Below, one piece after another: positions 35,623 to 44,625 of a stretch of DNA of 64,000 bases. Made by a program: the position numbers and the translations under genes. The DNA is from Hyphomicrobium_A sp963782555 (GTDB lineage: Bacteria; Pseudomonadota; Alphaproteobacteria; Rhizobiales; Hyphomicrobiaceae), in assembly GCA_963782555.1 (NCBI GenBank), contig CAWAKB010000003.1, forward strand, positions 434,001-498,000, read 5' to 3'. Position 1 is the first letter of the stretch; every line of letters starts with the position of its first letter. The notes beneath the pieces are model-generated. The model searched no databases. It worked only from the letters and a program-made list of their open reading frames with translations, and was not told where the DNA came from.

Positions 35623-36627
35623 CTACTGGGAGAAACCGAGGGCAGAGGTGCTGCCCGTGACCAGGCCGCCGAGGCCGAAGGACGACGCGAAATCAGGATC
35701 CGGCGATTGTGTTGCCGGCGACGGCTTGGGCGGTGTCATGCTCGCCACCTCGCGCATTTTCGGGCCGGGCACGGTGATGCGTTCGGCGGCGATCTGCTGC
35801 TCGTCGGGTTTGGGCTTGAACGGCTCGAATACCGGCCGGGTGAAGTGCGGACAGGCTCCGTCCGGGGTGAAGGAGACCCGCGTCGGCAGATTGACGTTGA
35901 CGACGTAGCGATGCTCGCACACAGCGATCTGCGGCGGCAGTCGATATTTCTCGAAGAAGTCGTAGCCCTTCTTGAGTGTTTTCCAGAACTTGTAGTTCGG
36001 GTTGTCGCGATAGCGCGCCATGTTCGCGTCCGTCATGCGGAACGGAAAGGCATGCACCTGGAAGCTCTGCTGACCGCCCTTGAGCGCCTCGCGCGCCAGC
36101 CCGTAGATCTCCTCGATAAGGGCGTCGGTCATGGCATAGCAGCCAGCCGACTTGCACTTGCCGTGCACCATCAGGGAGTTGCCGGTATGCCGCAGAGAGC
36201 GGTCGTAGGCGTTCGGGTATCCGATGTTGAAGGCGAGGTAGTACTGCGAGTTCGGGTTCAGCTGGGCCGAGCTGACCCGGTAGAAGCCTTCCGGTGCCTG
36301 CCGGTCGCCGTACTCTACCTTCGGGCCTAGGTCGCCCGACCAGTTGCAGATGGGATAGGTCTTGAAGTGATAGAAGCGGCCGTCGTCGCGCTGCTTCCAG
36401 ACCTCGAGCTCCGATTCCTCTTTGAAGATGCGCACGAAAATGGGGGCGCCGACGTCCATGCCCTTGCGCCCCAGCATCATCATCGTGTCCTGGGCGAGCG
36501 GCTGCTCTGCGGGCGGGATCGTGGGGCCGCCGCCACTGCAGGCGGCCAGCGCGCATGCGCTAAGGAGCGCTGCCGATACAGCGCAAAAGCGGGCTCGTAG
36601 TCTCGAGCCAAGGATGGTCATACGCAT
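35623..36627 (-). CDS. YafK-like L,D-transpeptidase-fold lipoprotein (copy 1 of 3)
   Basis: A 334-residue lipoprotein: signal sequence ending in the lipobox LAAC (Cys30). The domain has RIFKEESELEVWKQRDD, YPICNWSGDLGPKVEYGD, RQAPEGFYRV and HGKCKSAGCYAMTD (His155, Cys163). The C-terminal 80 residues are Pro/Ser-rich and probably disordered. It is the promoter-proximal gene of the three. Three different anchoring modes (lipoprotein, membrane helix, secreted with basic tail) in one array suggest different locations for the same chemistry. Confidence 0.9.
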   Translation of the reverse strand: MRMTILGSRLRARFCAVSAALLSACALAACSGGGPTIPPAEQPLAQDTMMMLGRKGMDVGAPIFVRIFKEESELEVWKQRDDGRFYHFKTYPICNWSGDLGPKVEYGDRQAPEGFYRVSSAQLNPNSQYYLAFNIGYPNAYDRSLRHTGNSLMVHGKCKSAGCYAMTDALIEEIYGLAREALKGGQQSFQVHAFPFRMTDANMARYRDNPNYKFWKTLKKGYDFFEKYRLPPQIAVCEHRYVVNVNLPTRVSFTPDGACPHFTRPVFEPFKPKPDEQQIAAERITVPGPKMREVASMTPPKPSPATQSPDPDFASSFGLGGLVTGSTSALGFSQ

Positions 36628-36824
36628 ACGCAGTGCCCCTGGCGCACAGCGATCACCATCGTTCTGAGGTCCTTAATATGGCGTTAACGTTACGGGATTC
36701 CTAGCGCCCTGGCCAGACCCGGCGCCAGTGGGGTCATTGTCGAGTATCCGGACGAGTTGGACCGCAATGGGGCGGTTCACCGGCCGTATTGCCCCTTACC
36801 ACAGCCGATGCCGCAAAGAAAAGA

Positions 36825-37796
36825 CTAGAGCGACTGCCCGATCTGCATGAACCGGGTCTGGCGCTGGCCTCTGATTTCCGCCGGCGTCTTGCCGTCGAAC
36901 TCCGACAGCGCCCGGGCGATGGCGTCGCCGGTCGCCTTCATGATCGTTTGCCGGTCGCGGTGCGCGCCCCCCACCGGCTCGGTGATGATCACGTCGATCA
37001 CGCCGAGCTGATCCAGGTCTTGGGCCGTGATCTTCATGTTGGTGGCGGCGTCGATCGCCTTGGCGGAATCGCGCCACAGGATGGAGGCGGCGGCCTCGGG
37101 GGAGGCGACGGTATAGATGGCATGCTCGAGCATCAGAATGCGGTTGGCGGAGGCAATCGCCACCGCGCCGCCCGAGCCTCCCTCGCCGATAACGACGGCG
37201 ATCAGGGGCACACCGATCTTGAGGCAGCAGTCGGTCGAGCGGGCAATCGCCTCGGCCTGACCCCGCTCCTCCGCGCCGATGCCCGGATAGGCGCCGGCGG
37301 TATCGATGAGCGTGATGACCGGCAGCCCGAAGCGGTCGGCCATCTCCATGAGCCGCACGGCCTTGCGGTAGCCCTCGGGCTTGGCCATGCCGAAGTTGTG
37401 GCGGATGCGGCTTTCGGTGTCGGAGCCCTTCTCGTGTCCGATCACCATCACCGAGCGCCCGCGAAACCGACCCATCCCACCGACGATGGCCTCGTCCTCG
37501 GCAAAGTAGCGATCACCCGCCATGGGCGTGAAATCCTCGACCAGCGTGTGAACGAAATCGAGGCAATGGGGGCGCTCAGGATGACGGGCGACCTGCGTCT
37601 TCTGCCAGGGCGTGAGCTTGGAATAAGTGTCGACCAGGGCCGAGCGCGCCTTCTGCTCGAGCTTCTTAATCTCCTCGGTGATCGAGACGGCACGGTCGTC
37701 GTCCTCGAGCGCGCGCAGCTCGGCGACCTTGCTTTCGAGCTCGGCGATCGGCTTCTCGAAGTCGAGATAGGTGCGAATGGGAAGCGGGCGATCCAC
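36825..37796 (-). CDS. accA: acetyl-CoA carboxylase carboxyltransferase subunit alpha
   Basis: AccA and AccD transfer CO2 from biotin to acetyl-CoA to make malonyl-CoA. Motifs are RTYLDFEKPIAELESKVAEL, LVEDFTPMAGDRYFAED, MVIGHEKGSDTESRIRHNFG, PEGYRKAVRLMEMADRF, TLIDTAGAYPGIGAEERGQA and GEGGSGGAVAIASANRILML. I chose GTG 37796, which puts the conserved RTYLDFEKP at residues 8-16 and gives 323 residues, the usual size. The frame extends to 37913 but that sequence is not family-like. It lies 139 bp (or less) after xerD on the same strand, a conserved pair. Confidence 0.93.
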   Translation of the reverse strand: MDRPLPIRTYLDFEKPIAELESKVAELRALEDDDRAVSITEEIKKLEQKARSALVDTYSKLTPWQKTQVARHPERPHCLDFVHTLVEDFTPMAGDRYFAEDEAIVGGMGRFRGRSVMVIGHEKGSDTESRIRHNFGMAKPEGYRKAVRLMEMADRFGLPVITLIDTAGAYPGIGAEERGQAEAIARSTDCCLKIGVPLIAVVIGEGGSGGAVAIASANRILMLEHAIYTVASPEAAASILWRDSAKAIDAATNMKITAQDLDQLGVIDVIITEPVGGAHRDRQTIMKATGDAIARALSEFDGKTPAEIRGQRQTRFMQIGQSL

Positions 37797-37935
37797 GTCG
37801 TCTCTCGCAGAAGTTGCGGGGGAATTGCGCGGACCATCGCGCTCCGGCTCCTGGCCTGTCAAGACGGCTACATCGCCCATATCAAAGCGCCCATCGGAAA
37901 GGGTGAACGGCAAATCTCAGCGTGCCCCCAAAACC

Positions 37936-38874
37936 TTAAGGCTTCTTCGCCAGTGGGTGATGCTCCTCTACGAGCTTCTTTAGCCGCTCCTCGAGCACAT
38001 GCGTGTAGATCTCGGTGGTCGAGATGTCCGCATGCCCCAGAAGCTGCTGGACGGCGCGCAGGTCCGCGCCGCGGTCGAGCAGGTGGCTGGCAAAGGCGTG
38101 GCGCAGCACGTGCGGGCTTACGCCTGCCGCATCGAGCCCCGCCTCCCCGGCGAGCTCCTTGAGGTCCTGGCCGAAGCGCTGGCGGGTGAGATGACCCTGC
38201 GCGCTCTTGGAGGGAAAAAGCCATTTCGTCGCAACCGTCGCGGCCACGGAGCAATCGTCGACTCCGAGCCGGAGATAGCGCTGAAGCGCGGCGATCGCCG
38301 AGGCATTGAGCGGCACCAGGCGCTCGCGCCCGCCCTTTCCCTTGATGGTCAGCATGCGGGCATCGCCCGCAAGGACGTCGCGCGGCAGCGATACGAGCTC
38401 GCTCACGCGCATGCCGGTGGCATAGAGCATCTCCAACAGGCAGTGGAGGCGCACGGCGCGCATGCGCTCCGATCCCTGGGCGGTTTCGGCGCGGGCCGCG
38501 GCGGCGGAGATGAGACGATCGACCTCGGCCACGTTGAGGGTCTTGGGCAGCGCCCGCTCCTTCTTCGGACCGGAGTGGCCGTGCGTCGGATCGTTTCCAA
38601 GATGACCTTCGGCAAGTAGAAACTTGTAGAGCTGGCGGACGGCCGACAGCCGCCGCGCACGCGAGGCTGGCTTCAGGCCTGCGGCCGAGGCCGCTGCGAA
38701 GTAGGCGGAGATATCAGCTTTGGTGGCGGCGTCGAGCGCCGTGCCGCGGCGATGCAGAAAGGCTGCAAAATCCTGCAGGTCGCGCCGATAGGCCTCGATG
38801 GTATTGCCGGCCGCGCCGCGCTCGGCGCTCAGCATCTCGAGAAAGGTTTCGATGCTGCGTGCTTCCTGGCTCAT
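37936..38874 (-). CDS. xerD: site-specific tyrosine recombinase XerD
   Basis: XerD with XerC resolves chromosome dimers at dif. The 312-residue protein has the SAM-like N-terminal core-binding domain (FLEMLSAERGAAGNTIEAYR) and a complete catalytic set: Arg in YATGMRVSELVSL, Lys in IKGKGGRERLVPL, His and Arg in SPHVLRHAFASHLLDRGADL, His in VQQLLGHADISTTEIY, and the nucleophile Tyr in EIYTHV. ATG 38874 is preferred to a TTG nine bases upstream. It is followed by accA and is divergent or convergent to none of the mobile genes, so this is the housekeeping recombinase. Confidence 0.94.
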   Translation of the reverse strand: MSQEARSIETFLEMLSAERGAAGNTIEAYRRDLQDFAAFLHRRGTALDAATKADISAYFAAASAAGLKPASRARRLSAVRQLYKFLLAEGHLGNDPTHGHSGPKKERALPKTLNVAEVDRLISAAAARAETAQGSERMRAVRLHCLLEMLYATGMRVSELVSLPRDVLAGDARMLTIKGKGGRERLVPLNASAIAALQRYLRLGVDDCSVAATVATKWLFPSKSAQGHLTRQRFGQDLKELAGEAGLDAAGVSPHVLRHAFASHLLDRGADLRAVQQLLGHADISTTEIYTHVLEERLKKLVEEHHPLAKKP

Positions 38875-38951
38875 GGCCCGCAAGCGCCCCTGGGGTCAGC
38901 TCCATGCTCTGGCATCGGCAACCAACCAATGTCGTCCTCGCTGAGACTTGC

Positions 38952-39042
38952 GTGGGTCCCGCTCTTCAGCGGGATGACGGTAGGTGTTGTGGCTTGCCGC
39001 TTGCCCAACCACACCGTCATCCCGGCACAGGCCGGGATCCAC
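38952..39042. repeat. diverged REP-type inverted repeat pair
   Basis: Arms at 38952-38981 and 39013-39042 begin GTGGGTCCCG and end CGGGATCCAC, and each contains a GATGACGGT/ACCGTCATC end. Within each arm the inner stem differs (CCCGCT/AGCGGG versus CCCGGC/GCCGGG) but keeps base pairing, a compensatory pattern. It is related to the pair at 6877-7011 and lies between xerD and the convergent-facing 3' end of the 593-residue protein gene. Confidence 0.75.
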
Positions 39043-39135
39043 GCCAAGTGTAGCAATTGCTTTTGGTGCAGAACGATTCGAATCACTGCAACGACCAATG
39101 AATTCAAAGCTGGCGCAGACGGCAACGCACAAGCG

Positions 39136-40917
39136 CTAATTGATGATCTGGCGCGGCCAGCTCGCAAACAAGGCCTCGAAAGCAAGCCGGCGGGCGTCCG
39201 GCTCCAGACCCGCCTTCTTCAAGGCCCGGATCGAATCGCCGAGCGCGATCATGTGTGCGCCTTCGGCTCCGTTCGGCCCCAGCGTCTTCATGGCGAGCAG
39301 CACGGTCCTGCCGAACTCGCGTTTCTTGGCCGCGTCCTGCAGCTCGGTGAGCACACCGGTCTCGGGCAGGAAGCCGCCGGTCGGCTGCGGCGTGCGGCTT
39401 GCCGCCTCCCACAGGGGGATCGGCACGTTGTACTCCAGCGCGTCGAGCACCGTGGCGAGACGCTGCAGAAGCGTCGGGTCCATGCGGCCGTGCACGGCCA
39501 GCGACTCGACGTAGTCCAGCTTCGAATCGCGATCACCCGTGGCATGGGCGTCGGCGATGTCGATGAGGGTCAGCCAGTGATCGAGGCCGCCGTTTCCGGT
39601 GCCGCTGACCGCGTCAGCGAACGTGGCCCAGCTTCGCGCCCTCTCGTAGTCGCCGGCCGCGAGCGCGATCTCGACGCCCGTCTCGGCGAACCAGCCGATC
39701 TCCGGCTCGAGCGGGACACTCTCCGAGGTCGGTGCGACCATGCGCAACGCGGTCAAATAGAGACCCGAGCGGCGCGACTCATCGAGGAAGGAGCGGATGA
39801 GCCGCACTTTCTTGAGCGGGGTGCGCTCCGTTTCGGCCGAAACGAACAGCTGCGCGCGCTTCAAGGCGGTCTCGGAGCTGCCGAAGGTCGCCGCGGAAGG
39901 CGTTGCCTGCGCCCGGTAGACCGCGGCGAGCTCGTCGGGCGAGATCGCGTTCAACTGCGCGGCGGTCTCGGCGGCGGTCAGCTTGAGACTTGGTTGCGTG
40001 GCGGGGTCGAGGGACAAAGCTGCCAGGAGCGAGGGGCTCGCATGCTTGAGAATGTCTGTCGCGTCGGGCGCCGCTCCGACCGCCTCGAGTATGCGATAAT
40101 CGAGAAGCGAGATGGTCTGGTCGGAGCGAATTGCGGGTTTGGTGCCGACCGAATAAGCGTAGAGCGCCTGCAGGCCGGCTGAGTTCTTCAAGCCTTGCTC
40201 GTGCGCGAGCTCGGCCGCGAGGCCGGCACCAGCTGGATCGTTGTCGATGGCCGCGCAGTAGCCGGAGATGAGTGCGGCCTGACCCAAGAGATGCTTGGGA
40301 ATGGCGCCGGTCGGAGCGCCGCCGCTTCGCGCCGTCGCGCAGCCCTCACGCTTCTTGCCCAGGCCGATCTCGTTGCGTGCAGCGAGCGTCGCAACGAGAG
40401 TGTTGCCCGCCGGCATTTTCGCAAGCTCGTGCGAGGCTTCCTCGAGCAGGCCCGACCGGTAGAGCGTCTCCAGTCGCAGCGCCATGAACTCCTGATCGAC
40501 CTCCCCGCCGGCGGGCGGCGTCACGTTGGAGGTGATGAGGCGCAGCCATAAGGAATGCAGCGCAGGCGATCGCGGCGGGATCTCAAGCTCTGCGATGAGG
40601 CTTTCCAGGGTGCGCACGTCGAGCCCTCGCCACAGCTCGAATGGCAGTCCGGAGCCGTCGTTCGCCATGACGGGCGCCAGCTCCCCGCGCTCGACCGCAA
40701 AGCTTTTCTGGTCGAGGAACTGCGGCGCGGCGGTGTCGGGTGCCTTCGGTGCTGGGGGTTTTGAGCGCTCCTCGGCCGGCTTGCGCTGGGAGCTGCCGAA
40801 GCCATCGAACGGGTTCCAGTCCTGGCCGAGCGCGCGGTCGGCAGCGACAGTGAGGGAGAGAGCCGCGATCAGCACGGGAGCAAGGGCTGGCTTTCGCATG
40901 GCTCGTCGCACGCTCAC
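39136..40917 (-). CDS. conserved exported protein, unknown function (593 aa)
   Basis: A large exported protein with a signal peptide (PVLIAALSLTVAADRALG) and no catalytic motif that I recognise. It is mostly helical and Ala/Leu/Glu-rich with repeat-like helix pairs, as in TPR/alpha-solenoid proteins, for example ETLYRSGLLEEASHELAKM. GTG 40917 overlaps the stop of the upstream 48-residue gene as GTGA, indicating coupling; ATG 40899 is a possible alternative. It lies opposite aroK in the conserved xerD-aroK region, where I recall an uncharacterised protein of this size in relatives. Confidence 0.7.
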   Translation of the reverse strand: MSVRRAMRKPALAPVLIAALSLTVAADRALGQDWNPFDGFGSSQRKPAEERSKPPAPKAPDTAAPQFLDQKSFAVERGELAPVMANDGSGLPFELWRGLDVRTLESLIAELEIPPRSPALHSLWLRLITSNVTPPAGGEVDQEFMALRLETLYRSGLLEEASHELAKMPAGNTLVATLAARNEIGLGKKREGCATARSGGAPTGAIPKHLLGQAALISGYCAAIDNDPAGAGLAAELAHEQGLKNSAGLQALYAYSVGTKPAIRSDQTISLLDYRILEAVGAAPDATDILKHASPSLLAALSLDPATQPSLKLTAAETAAQLNAISPDELAAVYRAQATPSAATFGSSETALKRAQLFVSAETERTPLKKVRLIRSFLDESRRSGLYLTALRMVAPTSESVPLEPEIGWFAETGVEIALAAGDYERARSWATFADAVSGTGNGGLDHWLTLIDIADAHATGDRDSKLDYVESLAVHGRMDPTLLQRLATVLDALEYNVPIPLWEAASRTPQPTGGFLPETGVLTELQDAAKKREFGRTVLLAMKTLGPNGAEGAHMIALGDSIRALKKAGLEPDARRLAFEALFASWPRQIIN

Positions 40918-41060
40918 TCGGTTCGAACCTTGACGCCAAGGACCGGCTTGGTGACCGTGCGCGTCTCAGGCTCGAACTTGTTGGCCAGAATGTACAGAGT
41001 GCCCGTGATGATGGCGCCGATGGTGCCAACAACCACAAGAAACCGGAACAAGCTCGGCAT
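40914..41060 (-). CDS. 48-residue single-pass membrane protein
   Basis: This very short gene encodes MPSLFRFLVVVGTIGAIITG followed by TLYILANKFEPETRTVTKPV and LGVKVRTE. It has one N-terminal membrane helix and a short periplasmic or cytoplasmic tail beginning FEPETR. The TGA stop overlaps the GTG start of the 593-residue protein. Small proteins of this pattern (one helix, then an EPxxR tail) are conserved opposite aroK in Hyphomicrobiales as far as I recall. Function is unknown; a subunit or regulator of the downstream protein is possible. Confidence 0.75.
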   Translation of the reverse strand: MPSLFRFLVVVGTIGAIITGTLYILANKFEPETRTVTKPVLGVKVRTE

Positions 41061-41294
41061 TTTGCTATCCCGTCCCCAAAGCTTAAGTCTCTTTCCAAGT
41101 TGGCGCCATTATGACTTGCACTCGGCCACAATCCAAAGTAGGCGGCCCAAGGCGCGGGCCGAACTGCGGGCCCCGTGGCATGGGCCGGATGGGCTCGGCC
41201 CGCGGGACCGCCAAGATTGCCCTCCCTAAGGGCCTGGAGCGCCAGCAAGCCCCGTCATCAGTTGATTCGGGCTCGATCGGAAGAGTACGTGAAA

Positions 41295-41879
41295 ATGGGC
41301 GAGGCCCAATCGCTGCATGCGATCAAATCCGCTCTTGGTGACAGATCGATCGCCATGGTCGGCCTGATGGGTTGCGGCAAATCGGCCGTCGGCCGCCGGC
41401 TCGCTGCCAAGCTGGGGCTGCCTTTCGTCGATGCCGACGAGGAGATCGAGAAGGCGGCCGGAAAGTCCATCGAGGACATCTTTGCAGAGCATGGCGAGCC
41501 GTATTTCCGCGACGGTGAGCGCAAGGTGCTCGCCCGGCTGTTGCGCTCGGGCCCGCAGGTCTTGGCGACGGGCGGTGGCGCCTTTATGAATGCCGAGACG
41601 CGCGCGGCCATCGCGCAGAGCGGCGTGTCCGTGTGGCTGAAGGCGGAGTTGCCGCTTCTGGTTCGTCGGGTTGCCAAGCGCTCGAACCGTCCTTTGCTCA
41701 AGGCCGGCGACCCCGAGGAGGTGATGCGCAACCTCATGGACACCCGCTATCCTGTCTATGCGCTCGCCGATATCACTGTGGAAAGCCGCGATGTGCCGCA
41801 CGAGGTGATCGTCAGTGAGACTTTGGAGCGTCTTGCGCAGGTTCTGCACGTGACCCCGTTGGCCGAGGACCAGCAATGA
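41295..41879 (+). CDS. aroK: shikimate kinase
   Basis: AroK phosphorylates shikimate at the 3-hydroxyl in chorismate synthesis. The 194-residue protein has Walker A GLMGCGKSAVGRRLA, the substrate-binding FVDADEEIEKAAGKSIEDIF, HGEPYFRDGERKVL, LATGGGAFMNAETR and the lid RPLLKAGDPEEVMRNLMDTR. The start is ATG 41295 (or GTG 41289); an extension to 41175 is not family-like. The stop overlaps aroB as ATGA. Confidence 0.94.
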   Translation: MGEAQSLHAIKSALGDRSIAMVGLMGCGKSAVGRRLAAKLGLPFVDADEEIEKAAGKSIEDIFAEHGEPYFRDGERKVLARLLRSGPQVLATGGGAFMNAETRAAIAQSGVSVWLKAELPLLVRRVAKRSNRPLLKAGDPEEVMRNLMDTRYPVYALADITVESRDVPHEVIVSETLERLAQVLHVTPLAEDQQ

Positions 41880-43037
41880 GCGACGTCGCCGAAAGCCAGG
41901 CCTCTCTTCGCAGCGCGGCGCGCATGGTGACGGTGCCGCTGGGGGCGCGAGCCTACGACGTGCTGATCGGCCCCGGCCTCCTCGGTGACGCCGGGTGGCT
42001 CACGGTCAAGCGGCTGGGGACCGCCAAGTGCGCCATCGTGACCGATGAGAACGTCGCGCGCTGGCATCTTTCAGCTTTGGAGACCGCTCTCAAGCAGGAG
42101 GGTCTGCACGCTGGCTCCATCATCTTGAAGCCTGGCGAGGCGACGAAGAGCTTTTCCGAGCTCGCCCCGCTGTGCGAGCGCTTGCTTGAGCTCGGGATCG
42201 AGCGGGGCGATCTCGTCGTCGCCTTCGGCGGCGGCGTGATCGGCGACCTGGCCGGCTTTGCAGCCGCGATCCTGCGCCGCGGCGTGCGCTTCGTGCAGAT
42301 CCCCACGACGCTTCTGGCTCAGGTCGATTTCCTCCGTCGGCGGCAAGACCGGCATCGATACGCCCCAGGGAAAGAACCTGATCGGCGCTTTTCATCAACC
42401 GAGCCTCGTCATCGCCGACACCGACACCTTGCGCACGTTGCCGGATCGCGAGATGCGCGCCGGCTACGCCGAGGTGGCCAAGTATGGGCTCTTGGGGGAT
42501 GCGGCCTTTTTCGCCTGGCTCGAGGAGAGCTGGAAGGCGGTCTTCGCCTTCGAGGCCGAGGCTCTGGCAAGGGCCATAGAGACGAGCGTCAAGGCCAAGG
42601 CGGACATCGTCGGCCGCGACGAGACCGAGCAGGGCGAGCGCGCGCTGCTCAACCTCGGGCATACCTTCGGCCACGCGTTCGAGGCCTGGTGCGGATATTC
42701 GGATCGGCTGCTGCACGGCGAGGCGATCGCCATCGGCATGTGTCTGGCATTCCGCTACTCCGAGGCGCTGGGCGAATGCGCGCCGGGCACGGCCGAGCGG
42801 GTTGCGGCACACTTTGCTGCAGTCGGGCTGCCGACCCGCATCAGCGACATCCCCGGGACGAAGCCCGATGTGGAAAGCCTCATGCGCCTCATGGGCCAGG
42901 ACAAGAAAGTGCGCCGGGGCAAGCTGACGTTCATTTTGGCGCGCGCCATCGGTGAGGCCTACGTCGCGCACGACGTGGCGCCGGAGCGGGTCAGCGACTT
43001 CCTCGCGGGCGAAATCGCAAGCCCTGGCGGGCGCTAA
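41876..43037 (+). CDS. aroB: 3-dehydroquinate synthase, one-base frameshift
   Basis: AroB converts DAHP to 3-dehydroquinate with NAD+ and a divalent metal. Frame one runs through VTVPLGARAYDVLIGPGLL, ILKPGEATKSFSEL, VVAFGGGVIGDLAGFAAAIL and VRFVQIPTTLLAQVD. The expected SSVGGKTGID then appears in the next frame, continuing as NLIGAFHQPSLVIADTDTL, MRAGYAEVAKYGLLGD, LNLGHTFGHAFEAW and HGEAIAIGM to the end at 43037. The shift is exactly one extra T in GATTTCCTCC (42328-42330); with two Ts the frame is restored. All catalytic residues are intact. AroB is normally indispensable without aromatic supplements, so a sequence error is likely. Confidence 0.92.
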
Positions 43038-43151
43038 CCTTCCGAAGTCGGGAACTGTGTTAGGCTTGCGCCCTTTCACGGAGCAGCTCACGCCGCGGCC
43101 GGCGCTCCCTGGACCCATCGCAACTCATGAGCGCGAAGCGCCAATACAACC

Positions 43152-44466
43152 ATGTCTCTCGAGATCGCTCTCATCCTCGCCGCCATCGTGGTGCTGATCG
43201 CGCTGTCGGCCTTTTTCAATGTCAGCGAGACCGCGCTCACCGCGGCCTCGCGCGCGCGCATGCACGCGCTCGAGCAGGACGGCAACGCCAGGGCGAAGCT
43301 GGTCAATCGCATCCTGCACTCGCCAGAGAAGATGATCGGCACGATCCTGATCGGCAACACGCTCGTCGACGTCCTGGCGTCCGCGCTGGCCTCGGGCCTA
43401 GGCATCGTCCTCATCGGCGAGGTCGGCGTGGTCTACGCCACGGCGATCATGACCCTGCTCATCGTCATCTTCGCGGCGGTGCTGCCCAAGACCTATGCGC
43501 TTGCCTACTCCGACCGAGTTCGCGCTGCTGGTGGCGCCGATGATGCGGGCGACGATTGCGATTCTTTATCCGGTGACCGTCGCGATAGAGTTCATCGTGC
43601 GGCAGCTTCTGAAGCTCACGCCGACCAAAGTCGACGACGAGGCTAATATCCTCGCCGCGCACGAGGAGATTCGCGGCACCATAGAGCTGCAGACCAAGGA
43701 GGGCACGGTCGCGCGTCATGACGCCGACATGCTGGGCGGCGTGCTCGACCTGCGCGATCTGCAGGTGGCTGACATCATGGTGCATCGCACGAAGATGGAG
43801 ACCATCAACGCCGACGATCCGCCGCAGAACATCCTAGATGATCTGTTGCGCTCGCAATACACGCGCGTGCCCATCTGGAAGGACGAGCCGGAGAACATCA
43901 TCGGTGTGCTGCACACCAAGGACTTGTTGTCGGCGCTCGGCCGCGCCGGCTGGGACGTCACCAAGCTCGACATCATGAGCTTTGCCGTCGAGCCCTGGTT
44001 CGTTCCCGATACGTCGGCGCTGAAGGACCAGCTCAATCAGTTCCTGAAGAAGAAGGCGCAGATGGCGCTTGTCGTCGACGAGTACGGCGAGGTTCAGGGC
44101 CTCATCACGCTGGAGGACATCTTGGAGGAGATCGTCGGCCAGATTGCCGACGAGCACGACACGAACGAGGCGGCGATCCGCCTGCAGCCCGACGGCACCG
44201 TCAACGTCGACGGCACCGTGGCGATTCGTGACTTGAACCGCCATATGGACTGGAACCTGCCCGACGAGGAGGCAACGACCATTGCCGGTCTCGTCATCCA
44301 CGAAGCGCAAACGATCCCGGAGCCGGGCCAGGTCTTTACGTTTTACGGCTACCGGTTCGAGGTCCTGCGCAAGACGCGCAACAAGATCACCGCGCTGCGC
44401 GTCAGCCCCGCCACCAAGGTCGCAGCTCTGAGCCGGCAGGCTGGCAGCGCCGAGCCGCCGGGCTGA
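43152..44466 (+). CDS. HlyC/CorC (CNNM) family transporter, one-base frameshift
   Basis: A membrane protein with a DUF21/CNNM N-terminal domain (ALILAAIVVLIALSAFFNVS, SETALTAASRARMHALEQDG), two CBS domains (VADIMVHRTKMETINADDPP, RVPIWKDEPENIIGVLHTKD, MALVVDEYGEVQGLITLEDI) and the CorC_HlyC C-terminal domain (TIAGLVIHEAQTIPEPGQVF). Members are linked to Mg2+/Co2+ export. The N-terminal part ends in frame after VLPKTYALAYSDR, and the rest (FALLVAPMMRATIAILYPVT) is in the next frame, so one extra base lies near 43516-43519. It follows aroB, as usual, with bolA downstream on the other strand. Confidence 0.88.
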
Positions 44467-44625
44467 GTCTCCGCGTCCACGAGCCCCGCGCTGTTCAGGT
44501 TAGGTTCAGGCGAATTTGCCAAACCTCTCCGCGGATCACGCCGGAAAGATGCGTGCTGGTGCTCGGCGATCTCGGGGGTTTGCCGCGAGGCAGCCGTTGC
44601 ACCGATCAGAAGGGAAGGAATCGAG

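Noticed and set aside
34690..36330. 546-codon frame crossing two YafK-like genes on the plus strand
   Set aside because: It repeats the antisense of the duplicated domains (for example two RHVRVRHAER-like blocks), a sign of shadowing rather than coding.
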